The notes beneath the pieces are model-generated. The model was not told the origin of the DNA. It was given only the letters and a program-made list of their open reading frames with translations, and did no database searches. A DNA stretch of 64,000 bases, from positions 517,953,854-518,017,853 of the forward strand of contig NC_053490.1 of the NCBI RefSeq assembly GCF_905171775.1. Reading direction: 5' to 3'. Position numbers and translations under genes: made by a program. This DNA comes from Rana temporaria. Lineage: Eukaryota > Chordata > Amphibia > Anura > Ranidae. Positions within the stretch are counted from its first letter, which is position 1, and each line of letters begins with the position of its first letter. Shown here piece after piece: positions 11,084 to 23,150 of this stretch.

Positions 11084-12055
11084 TCCTAGGGTATGTTCTC
11101 TTCTGAGCTAATGTTCCTAGGGTATGTTCTCTTCTGAGCTAATGTTCCTAGGGTATGTTCTCTTCTGAGCTAATGTTCCTAGGGTATGTTCTCTTCTGAG
11201 CTAATGTTCCTAGGGTATGTTCTCTTCTGAGCTAATGTTCCTAGGGTATGTTCTCTTCTGAACTAATGTTCCTAGGGTATGTTCTCTTCTGAGCTAATGT
11301 TCCTAGGGTATGTTCTCTTCTGAACTAATGTTCCTAGGGTATGTTCTCTTCTGAGCTAATGTTCCTAGGGTATGTTCTCTTCTGAGCTAATGTTCCTAGG
11401 GTATGTTCTCTTCTGAGCTAATGTTCCTAGGGTATGTTCTCTTCTGAGCTAATGTTCCTAGGGTATGTTCTCTTCTGAACTAATGTTCCTAGGGTATGTT
11501 CTCTTCTGAGCTAATGTTCCTAGGGTATGTTCTCTTCTGAGCTAATGTTCCTAGGGTATGTTCTCTTCTGAACTAATGTTCCTAGGGTATGTTCTCTTCT
11601 GAACTAATGTTCCTAGGGTATGTTCTCTTCTGAGCTAATGTTCCTAGGGTATGTTCTCTTCTGAACTAATGTTCCTAGGGTATGTTCTCTTCTGATCGAA
11701 GGTTCCTAGGGTATGTTCTCTTCTGAGCTAATGTTCCTAGGGTATGTTCTCTTCTGAGCTAATGTTCCTAGGGTATGTTCTCTTCTGAGCTAATGTTCCT
11801 AGGGTATGTTCTCTTCTGAACTAATGTTCCTAGGGTATGTTCTCTTCTGAGCTAATGTTCCTAGGGTATGTTCTCTTCTGAACTAATGTTCCTAGGGTAT
11901 GTTCTCTTCTGAGCTAATGTTCCTAGGGTATGTTCTCTTCTGAGCTAATGTTCCTAGGGTATGTTCTCTTCTGAACTAATGTTCCTAGGGTATGTTCTCT
12001 TCTGATCGAATGTTCCTAGAGTATGTTCTCTTCTGATCGAACGTTCTTAGGATAA
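11084..12055. repeat. 31-bp minisatellite, right segment
   Basis: Continuation of the array at 7550. About 31 highly similar units, most with GAGCTAATG or GAACTAATG in place of GATCGAATG. The two variants alternate in blocks, which indicates recent multi-unit duplication. Confidence 0.95.
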
Positions 12056-12378
12056 TTCTTCATTTCCACGTAATGAGCACGTTACTGCAAATCAGTCGTG
12101 TAAAGGGGCCTCAAAGTATTGGCGACTGCCAGGCAAATAGCATTTTCAGTAGGAGATCAGCAATGTTTCTGGGTGTAGGATGCTCGCCTCCTCCTCGGCA
12201 TGTCTGCTCTTTGGTCATACTTGTCCTGGAGAAGTCCGGGAAGAAAGGTGTGCAAAGTGAGAAAAAGACCAACTTTTTTGTTCTCGGTGTTGAGGTGTGA
12301 TTGGCTGGACGGGTGGGGTGCCGCCTATCTGTGCCACACATCAGTGCAGCCCTATAAGTCCCACTTCATCTGTGCCCA
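12056..12378. other. Spacer, no gene seen
   Basis: Non-repetitive sequence. Overlapping 60-76-codon frames on both strands show no recognisable domain. Confidence 0.4.
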
Positions 12379-12414
12379 ATATTGAACCCTACAGAGACTA
12401 AGACTGGGATGCCA
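12379..12414 (+). pseudogene. Tc1-like 3' scrap
   Basis: The stretch from CAATATTGAACCCTAC to GGGATGCC matches the sequence just after the transposase stop codon in the composite element near 57488-57522. The next element begins at the TTAA that lies at the same point there, so only a scrap of the Tc1 copy is left. Confidence 0.6.
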
Positions 12415-12418
12415 TTAA

Positions 12419-12515
12419 CCACTTCAGCCCCGGAAGATTTGGCTGCTCAATGACCTGGCCATTGTTTGCGATTCGGCACTGCGTCGCTTTAACTGACAAT
12501 TGCGCGGTCGTTAGC
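12419..12515. mobile_element. TTAA-flanked CCACTT element, truncated copy B2
   Basis: Begins CCACTTCAGCCCCGG after TTAA at 12415-12418 and matches the end block of copies at 27179-28165 (right end, inverted). It stops near 12515 without the second terminus and gives way to TTAGGG-like sequence. Confidence 0.6.
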
Positions 12516-12616
12516 TGTAATTGTTAGGGTCAGGGTTAGCGGTAAGTGTTAGGGTAAGAACGCTAACAATTACCACTCACCCTAATGATTTCCGGTGTCT
12601 CTAACATGTAACCTTA

Positions 12617-13046
12617 ATGCCGCGTACACACGATCGGAATTTCCGACAACAAAACTGTGGATTTTTTTTCCGACGGATGTTGGCTCAAACATGTCTTGGA
12701 TACACAAGGTCGCACAAATGTCACAAATTCCGATGGTCAAGAACGCGGTGACGTACAATCCTACGACGAGCCGAGAAAAATTAAGTACAATGATTCCGAG
12801 CATGCGTTGAATTGGTTCTGACTGAGCATGCGCAGCACTTTCGCCCGTCGGAAATGGTTACACATGATCGGAATTTCTGACAAGAACTTTTGCCGTCGGA
12901 AAAATTGAGAACCAGCTCCCAAACATTTGTTTTTTAGAAATTCTGACAGCAAATGTCCGATGGAGCCGACACACGGTCGGAATATCCGACCAAAAGCTCC
13001 CATCGAATATTTGTTGTCGGAAATTCCGACCATGTGTACGCGGCAT
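12617..13046. mobile_element. ACACGATCGG-family MITE, copy C3
   Basis: A 430-bp element with inverted ends ATGCCGCGTACACACGATCG and the complementary ATGTGTACGCGGCAT. Internal TTCCGAC/GTCGGAA words recur in both orientations, so the whole element can fold. A TA lies at the left end; the right end reads TG. It sits inside TTAGGG-like repeats. No coding capacity. Confidence 0.78.
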
Positions 13047-13049
13047 TGG

Positions 13050-14815
13050 GGTTAGGGATAAGTTTAAGAATAGAGATAGTGTTATGTGTAGTGATAATTG
13101 TGAGTTAGGGATAGCGGTCATTTTTAGGGTTAGAGTTGGGGATAGTGATACATTTTAGGGTTCGGGTTAGAGTTAGTGTTAGGGGTAGCGGTAATTTTTA
13201 GGGTTAGAGTTAGGGGTTAGCTGTAATTGTTAGCGTTATAATTCAATTTTGGAGTTAGGGTTAGGGTTATAGTTAGTGTTAGGAGTAGTGGTAATTGTGA
13301 GTTAGGGGTAGCGGTAATTTTTAGGGTTAGAATTGGGGATAGTGATACACTTTAAAGTTGGGGTTAGGGTTAGGATTAAGGTTAGGGTTAGAGTTAGGGA
13401 TAGTGATACATTTTAGATATAGGGTTAGGGTTAGAGTTAGGATTAGAGTTAGAGTTAGAGTTGGGGATAGGGATACATTTTAGAGTTAGGATTAGGGTAA
13501 GAGTTAGGGATAGTGATACATTTTAGAGTTAGGATTAGGGTAAGAGTTAGGGATAGTGATACATTTTAGAGTTAGGATTAGGGTTAGAGTTGGGGATAGT
13601 GATACATTTTAGAGGTAGGATTAGAGTTATGGTTAGGGTTAGTGTTAGAGTTTGGGATAGTGATACGAGTTAGGGTTAGGGTTAGTGTTAGGGTTAGAGT
13701 TGGGGATAGTGATACATTTTAGAGGTAGGGTTAGAGTTGGGGATAGTGAAACTTTTTAGAGTTAGGATTAGAGTTATGGTTAGGGTTAGAGTTAGGGATA
13801 GTGATACATTTTAGAGTTAGGGTTAGTGTTAGGGTTAGAGTTGGGGATAGTGATACATTTTAGGGTTAGGGTTAGAGTTAGTGTTAGGGGTAGCGGTAAT
13901 TTTTAGGGTTAGAGTTAGGGGTTAGCTGTAATTGTTAGCGTTAGAATTCAATTTTGGAGTTAGGGTAAGGGTTATAGTTAGTGTTAGGAGTAGTGGTAAT
14001 TGTGAGTTAGGGGTAGCGGTAATTTTTAGGGTTAGAATTGGGGATAGTGATACACTTTAAAGTTGGGGTTAGGATTAAGGTTAGGGTTAGAGTTAGCGAT
14101 AGTGATACATTTTAGATATAGGGTTAGGGTTAGAGTTAGGATTAGAGTTAGAGTTGGGGATAGTGATACATTTTAGAGTTAGGATTAGGGTAAGAGTTAG
14201 GGATAGTGATACATTTTAGATTTAGGGTTAGAGTTAGGGACAGTGATACATTTTAGGGTTAGGGTTAGAGTTGGGGATAGTGATACATTTTAGAGGTAGG
14301 GTTAGTGTTAGGGTTAGAGTTGGGGATAGTGATACATTTTAGAGGTAGGGTTAGTGTTAGGGTTAGAGTTGGGGATAGTGATACATTTTAGAGGTAGGGT
14401 TAGTGTTAGGGTTAGAGTTGGGGATAGTGATACATTTTAGAGGTAGGGTTAGTGTTAGGGTTAGAGTTGGGGATAGTGATACATTTTAGAGGTAGGGTTA
14501 GTGTTAGGGTTAGAGTTGGGGATAGTGATACATTTTAGAGGTAGGGTTAGTGTTAGGGTTAGAGTTGGGGATAGTGATACATTTTAGAGGTAGGGTTAGT
14601 GTTAGGGTTAGAGTTGGGGATAGTGATACATTTTAGAGGTAGGGTTAGAGTTAGGGTTAGGATCAGAGTTAGGGTTAGAGTTGGGGATAGTGATACATTT
14701 TAGAGGTAGGGTTAGAGTTATGGTTAGGGTTAGAGTTAGGGTTAGAGTTGGGGATAGTGATACATTTTAGAGGTAGGGTTAGAGTTAGGTTCGAACTCTA
14801 ACATTTAACCCTAAC
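13050..14815. repeat. Degenerate telomere-like array
   Basis: Built from GGGTTAGGGTTAGAGTTAGG-type words mixed with GGGATAGTGATACATTTTAG. From about 14280 to 14640 it settles into a clean 49-bp period. A stretch around 13147-13420 reappears about 706 bp later (13853-14120), a higher-order duplication. The hexamer TTAGGG is frequent, but the array is not a pure telomere repeat. Confidence 0.9.
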
Positions 14816-15057
14816 CCTAACATGCAAATTTGGACACATAAAGGCTCCTGCACTACTGTGATGCGACTTTGATGCAACTTGACTGCCAGAGAGTGTAAAG
14901 TCACATCAAAGTTGCCTCAAAGTCTCACTCCAGGAACAGAACGTCATACTTTCCTATTAGCCCCCCCCCCCCAAAAAAAACACTTCAAAAACGAGTTCAA
15001 AAACGCAAAACGCGCCAGGGGAAAGCTTCAACCGCAACCTGCATAGATGTGAACCTA
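14816..15057. other. Spacer, no gene seen
   Basis: Short non-repetitive stretch with a C10 run at 14962. Nothing recognised. Confidence 0.4.
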
Positions 15058-16541
15058 GGCCCGGATTCACGTAGCACTTACGCCAACGTATCTCGAGATA
15101 CGCCGCGTAAGTGCACATATGCGCCATCGTATCTATGCGCCTGACTCTGAAAGCAAGATACGCCTGAAAATAGGCTTTATCTGACCGACGTAACTTTCCT
15201 ACGCCGTCGTATCGTGGGCGCATATTTACGCTGGCCGCAAGGGGTGCTCCCATTGATTTACGATTTGAATAGGCAAATGAGTGAGATACGCCAATACACG
15301 AACGTACTTGCGCCCGGCGCATTAATATACGCGGTTTACGTAAGTCGTACATCCGGCGTAAAGTTATTCCCCACCTATGAGGCGCAACTCATGCAAACGT
15401 ATGGACCAGGGAACAGCCGTCATAATTTACGTAGTAGTACGTGAATAGGGCTGGGCGTAGGTTACGTTCAAGTCGGAGGCAGTGATTCGACGTAACTTAG
15501 GCAGTTGTTTCGATGTGATTCTGAGCATGCGCACTGGGATGCGTCCACGGGACGGCGCATGCGCCGTACGTTAATCGTATCTTTATGACGCTCAGTCCAT
15601 CATTTACATGGGGTCACGCCTCATTAGCATGGCTCACGCCCACTGCCACTTACGACGAGTTACGCCGAGGGAACCCAGCGTAGATTAGGGAGCAAGTGCT
15701 TTGTGAATACTGGCCCAGATTCAAGAAGCAATTGCGCCTGTGTAACCATAGGTTACACAGCGCAATTGCTTACTTGCTCCGGCGTTACGAATGCTCCTGA
15801 TTCAGGAACATCGTAACGCCGACTGCAGCCTAAAATCTGCTTGGCATAAGGCTCTTATGCCACGCATATCTTAGGCTGCATTCTAGCGATGGCCGCTAGG
15901 TGGCGTTCCCGTTGTGCTCAGTGTATAGTATGCAAATTGCATACTAACACCGATTCACAACGTTGCGCGAGCCCTGCGTACGCAATTTACGTAGTTTGCG
16001 TACGTCGGGTTTCGCGTAAGGTTGCACATCCTAAAAGCAGGGGCAGCCAATGCTAAAGAATACCCGTCGTTCCCGCGTCGCGAAATTTGAAATCTACGTC
16101 GTTTGCGGAAAGTGATTCGTGAATGGCGCTGGACGCCATTCACGTTCACTTTGAAGCAAATGACGTCCTTGCGACGTCATTTGCCGCAATGCACGTCGGG
16201 AAAGTTTCCAGACGGAGCATGCGCTCTACGCTCGGCGCGGGAGCGCGCCTAATTTAAATGATTCCCGCCCCCTACGGGATCATTTACATTAGGCGCCCTT
16301 GCGCAGGGCAAGTTTACACAGCGCACATGCAATTTACGGAGCTACTGCTCCGTGAATCGCGGGTAGCGCAGAAAATTTGCGGGGCGCAGGGCAAAAACGC
16401 TGCCCTGCGCCTCTGTAACTAAGGGGCAAATCTACCTGAATCCGGGCCACTGTGTTCGCCGCTCTGCGCTACCTCGGCGTAGCGTATATTTCGATACGCT
16501 ACACCGGCATAACTATGCGCCGCCGTATGTGAATCCGGGCC
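15058..16541 (+). mobile_element. GGGCCAGATTC-family MITE, copy A2 (host of a nested copy)
   Basis: Ends GGCCCGGATTC and GAATCCGGGCC, flanked by CTA at 15055-15057 and 16542-16544. The element proper is about 745 bp; a second family member (15712-16448) is inserted near its right end. No coding capacity. Confidence 0.85.
15712..16448 (+). mobile_element. GGGCCAGATTC-family MITE, copy A3 (nested)
   Basis: A 737-bp element inside copy A2, with a perfect ACT duplication at 15709-15711 and 16449-16451. Ends GGCCCAGATTC and GAATCCGGGCC. Same subfamily as 4060-4799 and 25996-26731. It carries a CTCF-like core CCGCTAGGTGGCGT at 15893-15906. Confidence 0.9.
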
Positions 16542-16682
16542 CTAGACTTTTATTGTCAAAGCTAAATTAAACAAGCTGAAGTTAGAAGCTGATTGGCTCC
16601 CATGTCCAGCTGCACCAGAATCTGAGTGCCCTCCAGGTTTAGTACATCTCCCCCGGTGTTGTTAGTATTGCTGCAATCAGTT

Positions 16683-17097
16683 CAGGGCCGGCCTTTGGGG
16701 TGTGCGAGCTGTGCGGCTGCACAGGGCGCCATGGGCAACAGGGGGCGCCCTGCGGCACACACAACTCACAGAATGTGAGTCACATCAGGGCCGATCCTAG
16801 ATGGGGTGCAGTTCACCCAGGCGCCACAGAGGTGGGGGTGCTCAAGCCCCAGCCTGCCCTATACCACCCCAACCTGCCCTATGCCACCGCAACCTGCCCT
16901 ATGCCACCGCAACCTGCCCTATGCCACCGCAACCTGCCCTATGCTACCGCAACCTGCCCTATACCACCCCAACCTGACCTATGCCAACACACCCTGCTCT
17001 ATACCACCCCAGCCTGCCCTATATCACCCCAACCTGACCTATATTGCCCCACAGGATTATCTCGCACAGGGCGCCTGAACACCTAAGGCCGGCCCTG
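16683..17097. mobile_element. Non-autonomous hAT-like element J
   Basis: A 415-bp insertion with perfect 8-bp duplications AATCAGTT (16675-16682 and 17098-17105). Ends CAGGGCCGGCCTTTGG and AAGGCCGGCCCTG are inverted repeats. The middle is a 20-bp minisatellite of ACCCCAACCTGCCCTATGCC (about 16855-17050). No transposase. Confidence 0.9.
16855..17050. repeat. 20-bp minisatellite within element J
   Basis: About ten copies of ACCGCAACCTGCCCTATGCC with small changes. It produces spurious Pro- and Cys-rich frames. Confidence 0.88.
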
Positions 17098-17105
17098 AAT
17101 CAGTT

Positions 17106-17880
17106 CTATTGCTATATAACATTATGAGATTTTTCCTGAATGTGAGTTCCATGAACCTCAGCAGAGCACGACTGACTCTATTCATTGGGCGGCATGCGGT
17201 CCTGGCAGCGGACGGGTTAATAGGTTAACGAGCTGCAGTGTTGGCATGTCAGGAGGGGGAAAGCAGCTGTGCACACTGCAGAACACAGAGCCGGATAGAA
17301 GAGCCCTTGTCTAGCCGCGTTCCAGGTCTTGGATAAAGAGCCCCAGTAACCTTACGGCAGACGTTGGCTGGGAGGACGGCATTGCGTCCCTGTAGCTGGT
17401 GCTCCTGGCACGCTCACCGACCGCAAAGCCCCGTGCTAATCTTGGCCTGAGTGGTTACATCTTGCCACCAGCACCCCCCCTCTTCTGTTTTGGCTCTGAG
17501 CGGTGCCAGGAGCCCCGGCGTTTGTGCCAGTTCTGGTTCCTAATCGGAGCGCACAATGTGGTCACCGGTCTTTGTGAGCGTCCGGCTGTCTCGGCGAATT
17601 TATGCCAAGGCTAATTATATTCTTTAGCCGTAATCCGCCGGAATCACATTATGGACATGTCACCGGCCAAGATGTGTATGGGAATGTCTAATAAGATATT
17701 ACGCTGACCCCGGCGCTGGCAGGCGCGTCTACTCAAAATGAGTCCAGAGACTTTGATGAAGCTATGCGGAAGGGATCAGCTTAGGGGGCAGATCCACCTG
17801 AAGCTCGCATTTCAGTTTTGCCAGGATTTTGGCTAATTCAGTGGCCTGCTGGCATCTGTTGGGAGTTCCATTGGTTCACA
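17106..17880. other. Single-copy stretch, possible conserved non-coding DNA
   Basis: About 0.77 kb without internal repeats or transposon ends. From 17540 to 17720 it has balanced, non-repetitive composition with TAATTATATTC and other homeobox-like AT words. No reading frame is convincing. Whether it is conserved cannot be told from one sequence. Confidence 0.35.
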
Positions 17881-18057
17881 CTAGGGATGAGCTAAGGTTC
17901 CAGCCATGTGGCCATATTGGGTCAATGATGTCACCAGCATCCCCGTTCTGCAGCCACACACCATTGGCCACAGCCCAGTTGATTGGGCGGGCGGCTGGCT
18001 GTCATGTGACAGTTTCCCGCGGGTTTGGGACAAATTCCGAACCTTGATCATCCCTAG
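17881..18057. mobile_element. Short MITE with CTAGGGATGA ends
   Basis: A 177-bp sequence with near-perfect inverted ends CTAGGGATGAGCTAAGGTTC and GAACCTTGATCATCCCTAG. No clear target duplication. The end pattern resembles hAT-like MITEs; the assignment is inference. Confidence 0.6.
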
Positions 18058-18162
18058 ATGGAGAGAGACTGGGGACACACTGCTGGAGATGGTCAGAGAC
18101 TGGGGGCACACTGCTGGAGACTGGGGACACACTGCTGGAGACTGGGGACACACTGCTGGAGA
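18058..18162. repeat. 21-bp minisatellite, left segment
   Basis: First units of the array that resumes at 19621: CTGGAGACTGGGGACACACTG and a 31-bp form containing GAGATGGTCAGAGACTGG. Confidence 0.9.
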
Positions 18163-18170
18163 CTGAGGAC

Positions 18171-18237
18171 CAGGGCCGGACTTACCATTGGCCTTGACTG
18201 GGCTCAAGCCCAGGGGCCCCACCCAATAGGGGGCCCC

Positions 18238-18273
<36 letters not shown>

Positions 18274-18395
18274 TTTTTTTTTTTTTTTTAGGGGTCCGGA
18301 GGTCCCCAGGGGCCCGGAGGCCCCCAGGGCCCCTGACGGCAACCCCCCTTTTTTTTATTTATTTTTTGTAAAAAAATGTTTTTTTTATATATATA

Positions 18396-18463
<68 letters not shown>

Positions 18464-18581
18464 ATTATTATTATTAAAGGGCCCAGGGGTCTCCAGGGCC
18501 CCGGATGGCAACCCCCCTTTTTTTTATTTATTTTTTGTAAAAAAATGTTTTTTTTATATATTTTTTATTTTTATATATATA

Positions 18582-18612
<31 letters not shown>

Positions 18613-19612
18613 TTATTATTATTATTAAAGGGCCCAGGGGTCTCCAGGGCCCCCTGATGGCAACCCACCTTTTTTATTTTTTTATAAAAAAAATTACATT
18701 TTTTTTATATATATATATATATTTTTTTATTAAAGGGCTCAGAGGTCCCCAGGGCCCCATGTGGCAACCCCCCCTTTTTTATTTTTTTTATAAATGTTTA
18801 TTTTTTTATTTTTGTTTATTTTTTTATTTTTTATTAAAAGGCCCAGAGGTTCCCAGGGGCCCAGAGGTCCCCAGGGCCCCCGGGTTTGGCAACCTCCCTT
18901 TTTTTATGTATTTTTTATAAATGTTTTTTTTTTTATTAAAGGGCCCAGAGGTTTATTTTTTCTTTTTATTAAAAGGCCCAGAGGTCCCCAGGGCCCCGGA
19001 TGGCTACATATATTTATATATATTTGTTTTCTTCTTTATTTCTTCTTTTTTTTGTAAAAGGCCCCCCCGCTTCTCAATTTGCGGCAGCCCCCACGCTTCT
19101 CAATTTCAGGCGGCAGCACCCCCACCCCCCATAGGTTCTCTGCTTCAGGGGGCCCATGCCTTAAGCTGTGCAAGGGGCCCCAAAATTCCTGATGGCGGCC
19201 CTGCGCATACCTCCCAACACGCACGGATTCTGTGGGACTTTCCCGCACAGACAGCTTCTTCCCGCAGTCCCGCAAAAGGGTTAATTTTCCCGCACTGCAA
19301 GAGGAGGCAGCACGGAAGCAGGAGGAACCAGAGTGGTGTGTGGAGGACTGTGGCTGCTGAAGGGAAGATAGCCGACAGCCGGGCTAATGACAGTCTGTGG
19401 CCCCGGCTGTAGGCACAGGTGAGAGGCACTCCCCCCCTCAACAACTGCAAAATCCCCCCCCCGCTCAACCACTTTAATGCGCTCCCCCCCGCTCAACAAC
19501 TTCAATTCGCCCCCCCCCCGCTCAACAACTTCGATCCCCCCCAATTCTCGGCTCCAGGGGGCCCCTTCAACACTCAAGCCCAGGGGCCCCCACCACCCTA
19601 AGTCCTGCCCTG
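18171..19612. mobile_element. Non-autonomous hAT-like element K
   Basis: A 1,442-bp insertion in the 21-bp array with a perfect 8-bp duplication CTGAGGAC (18163-18170 and 19613-19620). Ends CAGGGCCGGACTTACC and GTCCTGCCCTG. Inside are poly-A and poly-T runs, a (TA)n tract at 18379-18460, and about six divergent copies of a roughly 110-180-bp block with GGCCCAGAGGTCCCCAGGGC followed by a T-rich tail. No transposase was found. Confidence 0.88.
18305..19010. repeat. Divergent block repeat and (TA)n inside element K
   Basis: Alternating GGTCCCCAGGGCCC-type blocks and T/A-rich tails, repeated about six times with spacing of roughly 60-180 bp. The (TA)n tract at 18379-18460 is probably length-variable. 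Confidence 0.8.
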
Positions 19613-19620
19613 CTGAGGAC

Positions 19621-22600
19621 ACACTGCTGGAGACTGGGGACACACTGCTAGAGACTGGGGGCACACTGCTGGAGACTGGGGGCACACTGCTGGAGACTGA
19701 GGACACACTGCTGGAGACTGGGGACACACTGCTAGAGACTGGGGGCACACTGCTGGAGACTGGGGGCACATTGCTGGAGATGGTCAGAGACTGGGGACAC
19801 ACTGCTGGAGACTGGGGACACACTGCTGGAGACTGGGGACACACTGCTGGAGACTGGGGGCACACTGCTGGAGATGGTCGGAGACTGGGGGCACACTGCT
19901 GGAGATGGTCGGAGACTGGGGGCACACTGCTGGAGATGGTCGGAGACTGGGGACACACTGCTGGAGACTGAGGGCACACTGCTGGAGACTGGGGGCACAC
20001 TGCTGGAGACTGAGGGCACACTGCTGGAGACTGGGGGCACACTGCTGGAGACTGGGGACACACTGCTGGAGACTGGGGGCACACTGCTGGAGATAGTCGG
20101 AGACTGGGGGCACACTGCTGGAGATGGTCGGAGACTGGGGACACACTGCTGGAGACTGGGGACACACTGCTGGAGACTGGGGGCACACTGCTGGAGACTG
20201 GGGGCACACTGCTGGAGACTGGGGGCACACTGCTGGAGACTGGGGACACACTGCTGGAGACTGGGGACACACTGCTGGAGACTGGGGACACACTGCTAGA
20301 GACTGGGGGCACACTGCTGGAGACTGGGGGCACATTGCTGGAGATGGTCAGAGACTGGGGACACACTGCTGGAGACTGGGGACACACTGCTGGAGATGGT
20401 CAGAGACTGGGGACACACTGCTGGAGACTGGGGACACACTGCTGGAGACTAGGGACACACTGCTGGAGACTGGGGGCACACTGCTGGAGACTGAGGGCAC
20501 ACTGCTGGAGACTGGGGGCACACTGCTGGAGACTGGGGACACACTGCTGGAGATGGTCAGAGACTGGGGGCACACTGCTGGAGACTGGGGACACACTGCT
20601 GGAGACTGGGGACACACTGCTGGAGACTGAGGACACACTGCTGGAGACTGGGGACACACTGCTAGAGACTGGGGGCACACTGCTGGAGACTGGGGGCACA
20701 CTGCTGGAGACTGAGGACACACTGCTGGAGACTGGGGACACACTGCTAGAGACTGGGGGCACACTGCTGGAGACTGGGGGCACATTGCTGGAGATGGTCA
20801 GAGACTGGGGACACACTGCTGGAGACTGGGGACACACTGCTGGAGACTGGGGACACACTGCTGGAGACTGGGGGCACACTGCTGGAGATGGTCGGAGACT
20901 GGGGGCACACTGCTGGAGATGGTCGGAGACTGGGGGCACACTGCTGGAGATGGTCGGAGACTGGGGACACACTGCTGGAGACTGAGGGCACACTGCTGGA
21001 GACTGGGGGCACACTGCTGGAGACTGAGGGCACACTGCTGGAGACTGGGGGCACACTGCTGGAGACTGGGGACACACTGCTGGAGACTGGGGGCACACTG
21101 CTGGAGATAGTCGGAGACTGGGGGCACACTGCTGGAGATGGTCGGAGACTGGGGACACACTGCTGGAGACTGGGGACACACTGCTGGAGACTGGGGGCAC
21201 ACTGCTGGAGACTGGGGGCACACTGCTGGAGACTGGGGGCACACTGCTGGAGACTGGGGACACACTGCTGGAGACTGGGGACACACTGCTGGAGACTGGG
21301 GACACACTGCTAGAGACTGGGGGCACACTGCTGGAGACTGGGGGCACATTGCTGGAGATGGTTAGAGACTGGGGACACACTGCTGGAGACTGGGGACACA
21401 CTGCTGGAGATGGTCAGAGACTGGGGACACACTGCTGGAGACTGGGGACACACTGCTGGAGACTAGGGACACACTGCTGGAGACTGGGGGCACACTGCTG
21501 GAGACTGAGGGCACACTGCTGGAGACTGGGGGCACACTGCTGGAGACTGGGGACACACTGCTGGAGACTGGGGGCACACTGCTGGAGATGGTCGGAGACT
21601 GGGGGCACACTGCTGGAGATGGTCGGAGACTGGGGACACACTGCTGGAGACTGAGGGCACACTGCTGGAGACTGGGGGCACACTGCTGGAGACTGAGGGC
21701 ACACTGCTGGAGACTGGGGGCACACTGCTGGAGACTGGGGACACACTGCTGGAGACTGGGGGCACACTGCTGGAGATGGTCGGAGACTGGGGGCACACTG
21801 CTGGAGATGGTCGGAGACTGGGGACACACTGCTGGAGACTGGGGACACACTGCTGGAGATGGTCAGAGACTGGGGACACACTGCTGGAGACTGGGGACAC
21901 ACTGCTGGAGACTAGGGACACACTGCTGGAGACTGGGGGCACACTGCTGGAGACTGAGGGCACACTGCTGGAGACTGGGGGCACACTGCTGGAGACTGGG
22001 GACACACTGCTGGAGACTGGGGGCACACTGCTGGAGATGGTCGGAGACTGGGGGCACACTGCTGGAGATGGTCGGAGACTGGGGACACACTGCTGGAGAC
22101 TGGGGACACACTGCTGGAGACTGGGGGCACACTGCTGGAGACTGGGGGCACACTGCTGGAGACTGGGGACACACTGCTGGAGACTGGGGACACACTGCTG
22201 GAGACTGGGGACACACTGCTAGAGACTGGGGGCACACTGCTGGAGACTGGGGGCACATTGCTGGAGATGGTCAGAGACTGGGGTCACACTGCTGGAGACT
22301 GGGGACACACTGCTGGAGATGGTCAGAGACTGGGGACACACTGCTGGAGACTGGGGACACACTGCTGGAGACTGGGGACACACTGCTGGAGACTAGGGAC
22401 ACACTGCTGGAGACTGGGGGCACACTGCTGGAGACTGAGGGCACACTGCTGGAGACTGGGGGCACACTGCTGGAGACTGGGGACACACTGCTGGAGACTG
22501 GGGGCACACTGCTGGAGATGGTCGGAGACTGGGGGCACACTGCTGGAGATGGTCGGAGACTGGGGACACACTGCTGGAGACTGGGGACACACTGCTGGAG

Positions 22601-23150
22601 ACTGGGGGCACACTGCTGGAGACTGGGGGCACACTGCTGGAGACTGGGGACACACTGCTGGAGACTGGGGACACACTGCTGGAGACTGGGGGCACACTGC
22701 TGGAGACTGGGGGCACACTGCTGGAGACTGGGGACACACTGCTGGAGACTGGGGGCACACTGCTGGAGATGGTCGGAGACTGGGGGCACACTGCTGGAGA
22801 TGGTCGGAGACTGGGGGCACACTGCTGGAGACTGAGGGCACACTGCTGGAGACTGAGGGCACACTGCTGGAGACTGGGGGCACACTGCTGGAGACTGAGG
22901 GCACACTGCTGGAGACTGGGGGCACATTGCTGGAGACTGGGGGCACACTGCTGGAGACTGGGGGCACATTGCTGGAGACTGGGGGCACACTGCTGGAGAC
23001 TGAGGGCACACTGCTGGAGACTGGGGGCACACTGCTGGAGACTGGGGACACACTGCTGGAGACTGAGGGCACACTGCTGGAGACTGGGGACACACTGCTG
23101 AAGATGGTCGGAGACTGGGGACACACTGCTGGAGATGGTCAGCCCTCTAC
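19621..23150. repeat. 21-bp minisatellite with 1,014-bp higher-order repeat
   Basis: About 150 units of CTGGAGACTGGGGACACACTG, with GGGGGCACACTG, GAGGGCACACTG and 31-bp GAGATGGTCGGAGACTGG variants in fixed order. The same run of variants recurs at an offset of exactly 1,014 bp: for example 19874-20299 repeats at 20888-21313, translating identically over 141 codons. Long frames on both strands follow from a 21-bp unit being divisible by three; they are not genes. Confidence 0.95.

Noticed and set aside
13050..14815. True chromosome end
   Set aside because: Non-telomeric DNA continues on both sides and the repeat is not pure TTAGGG.
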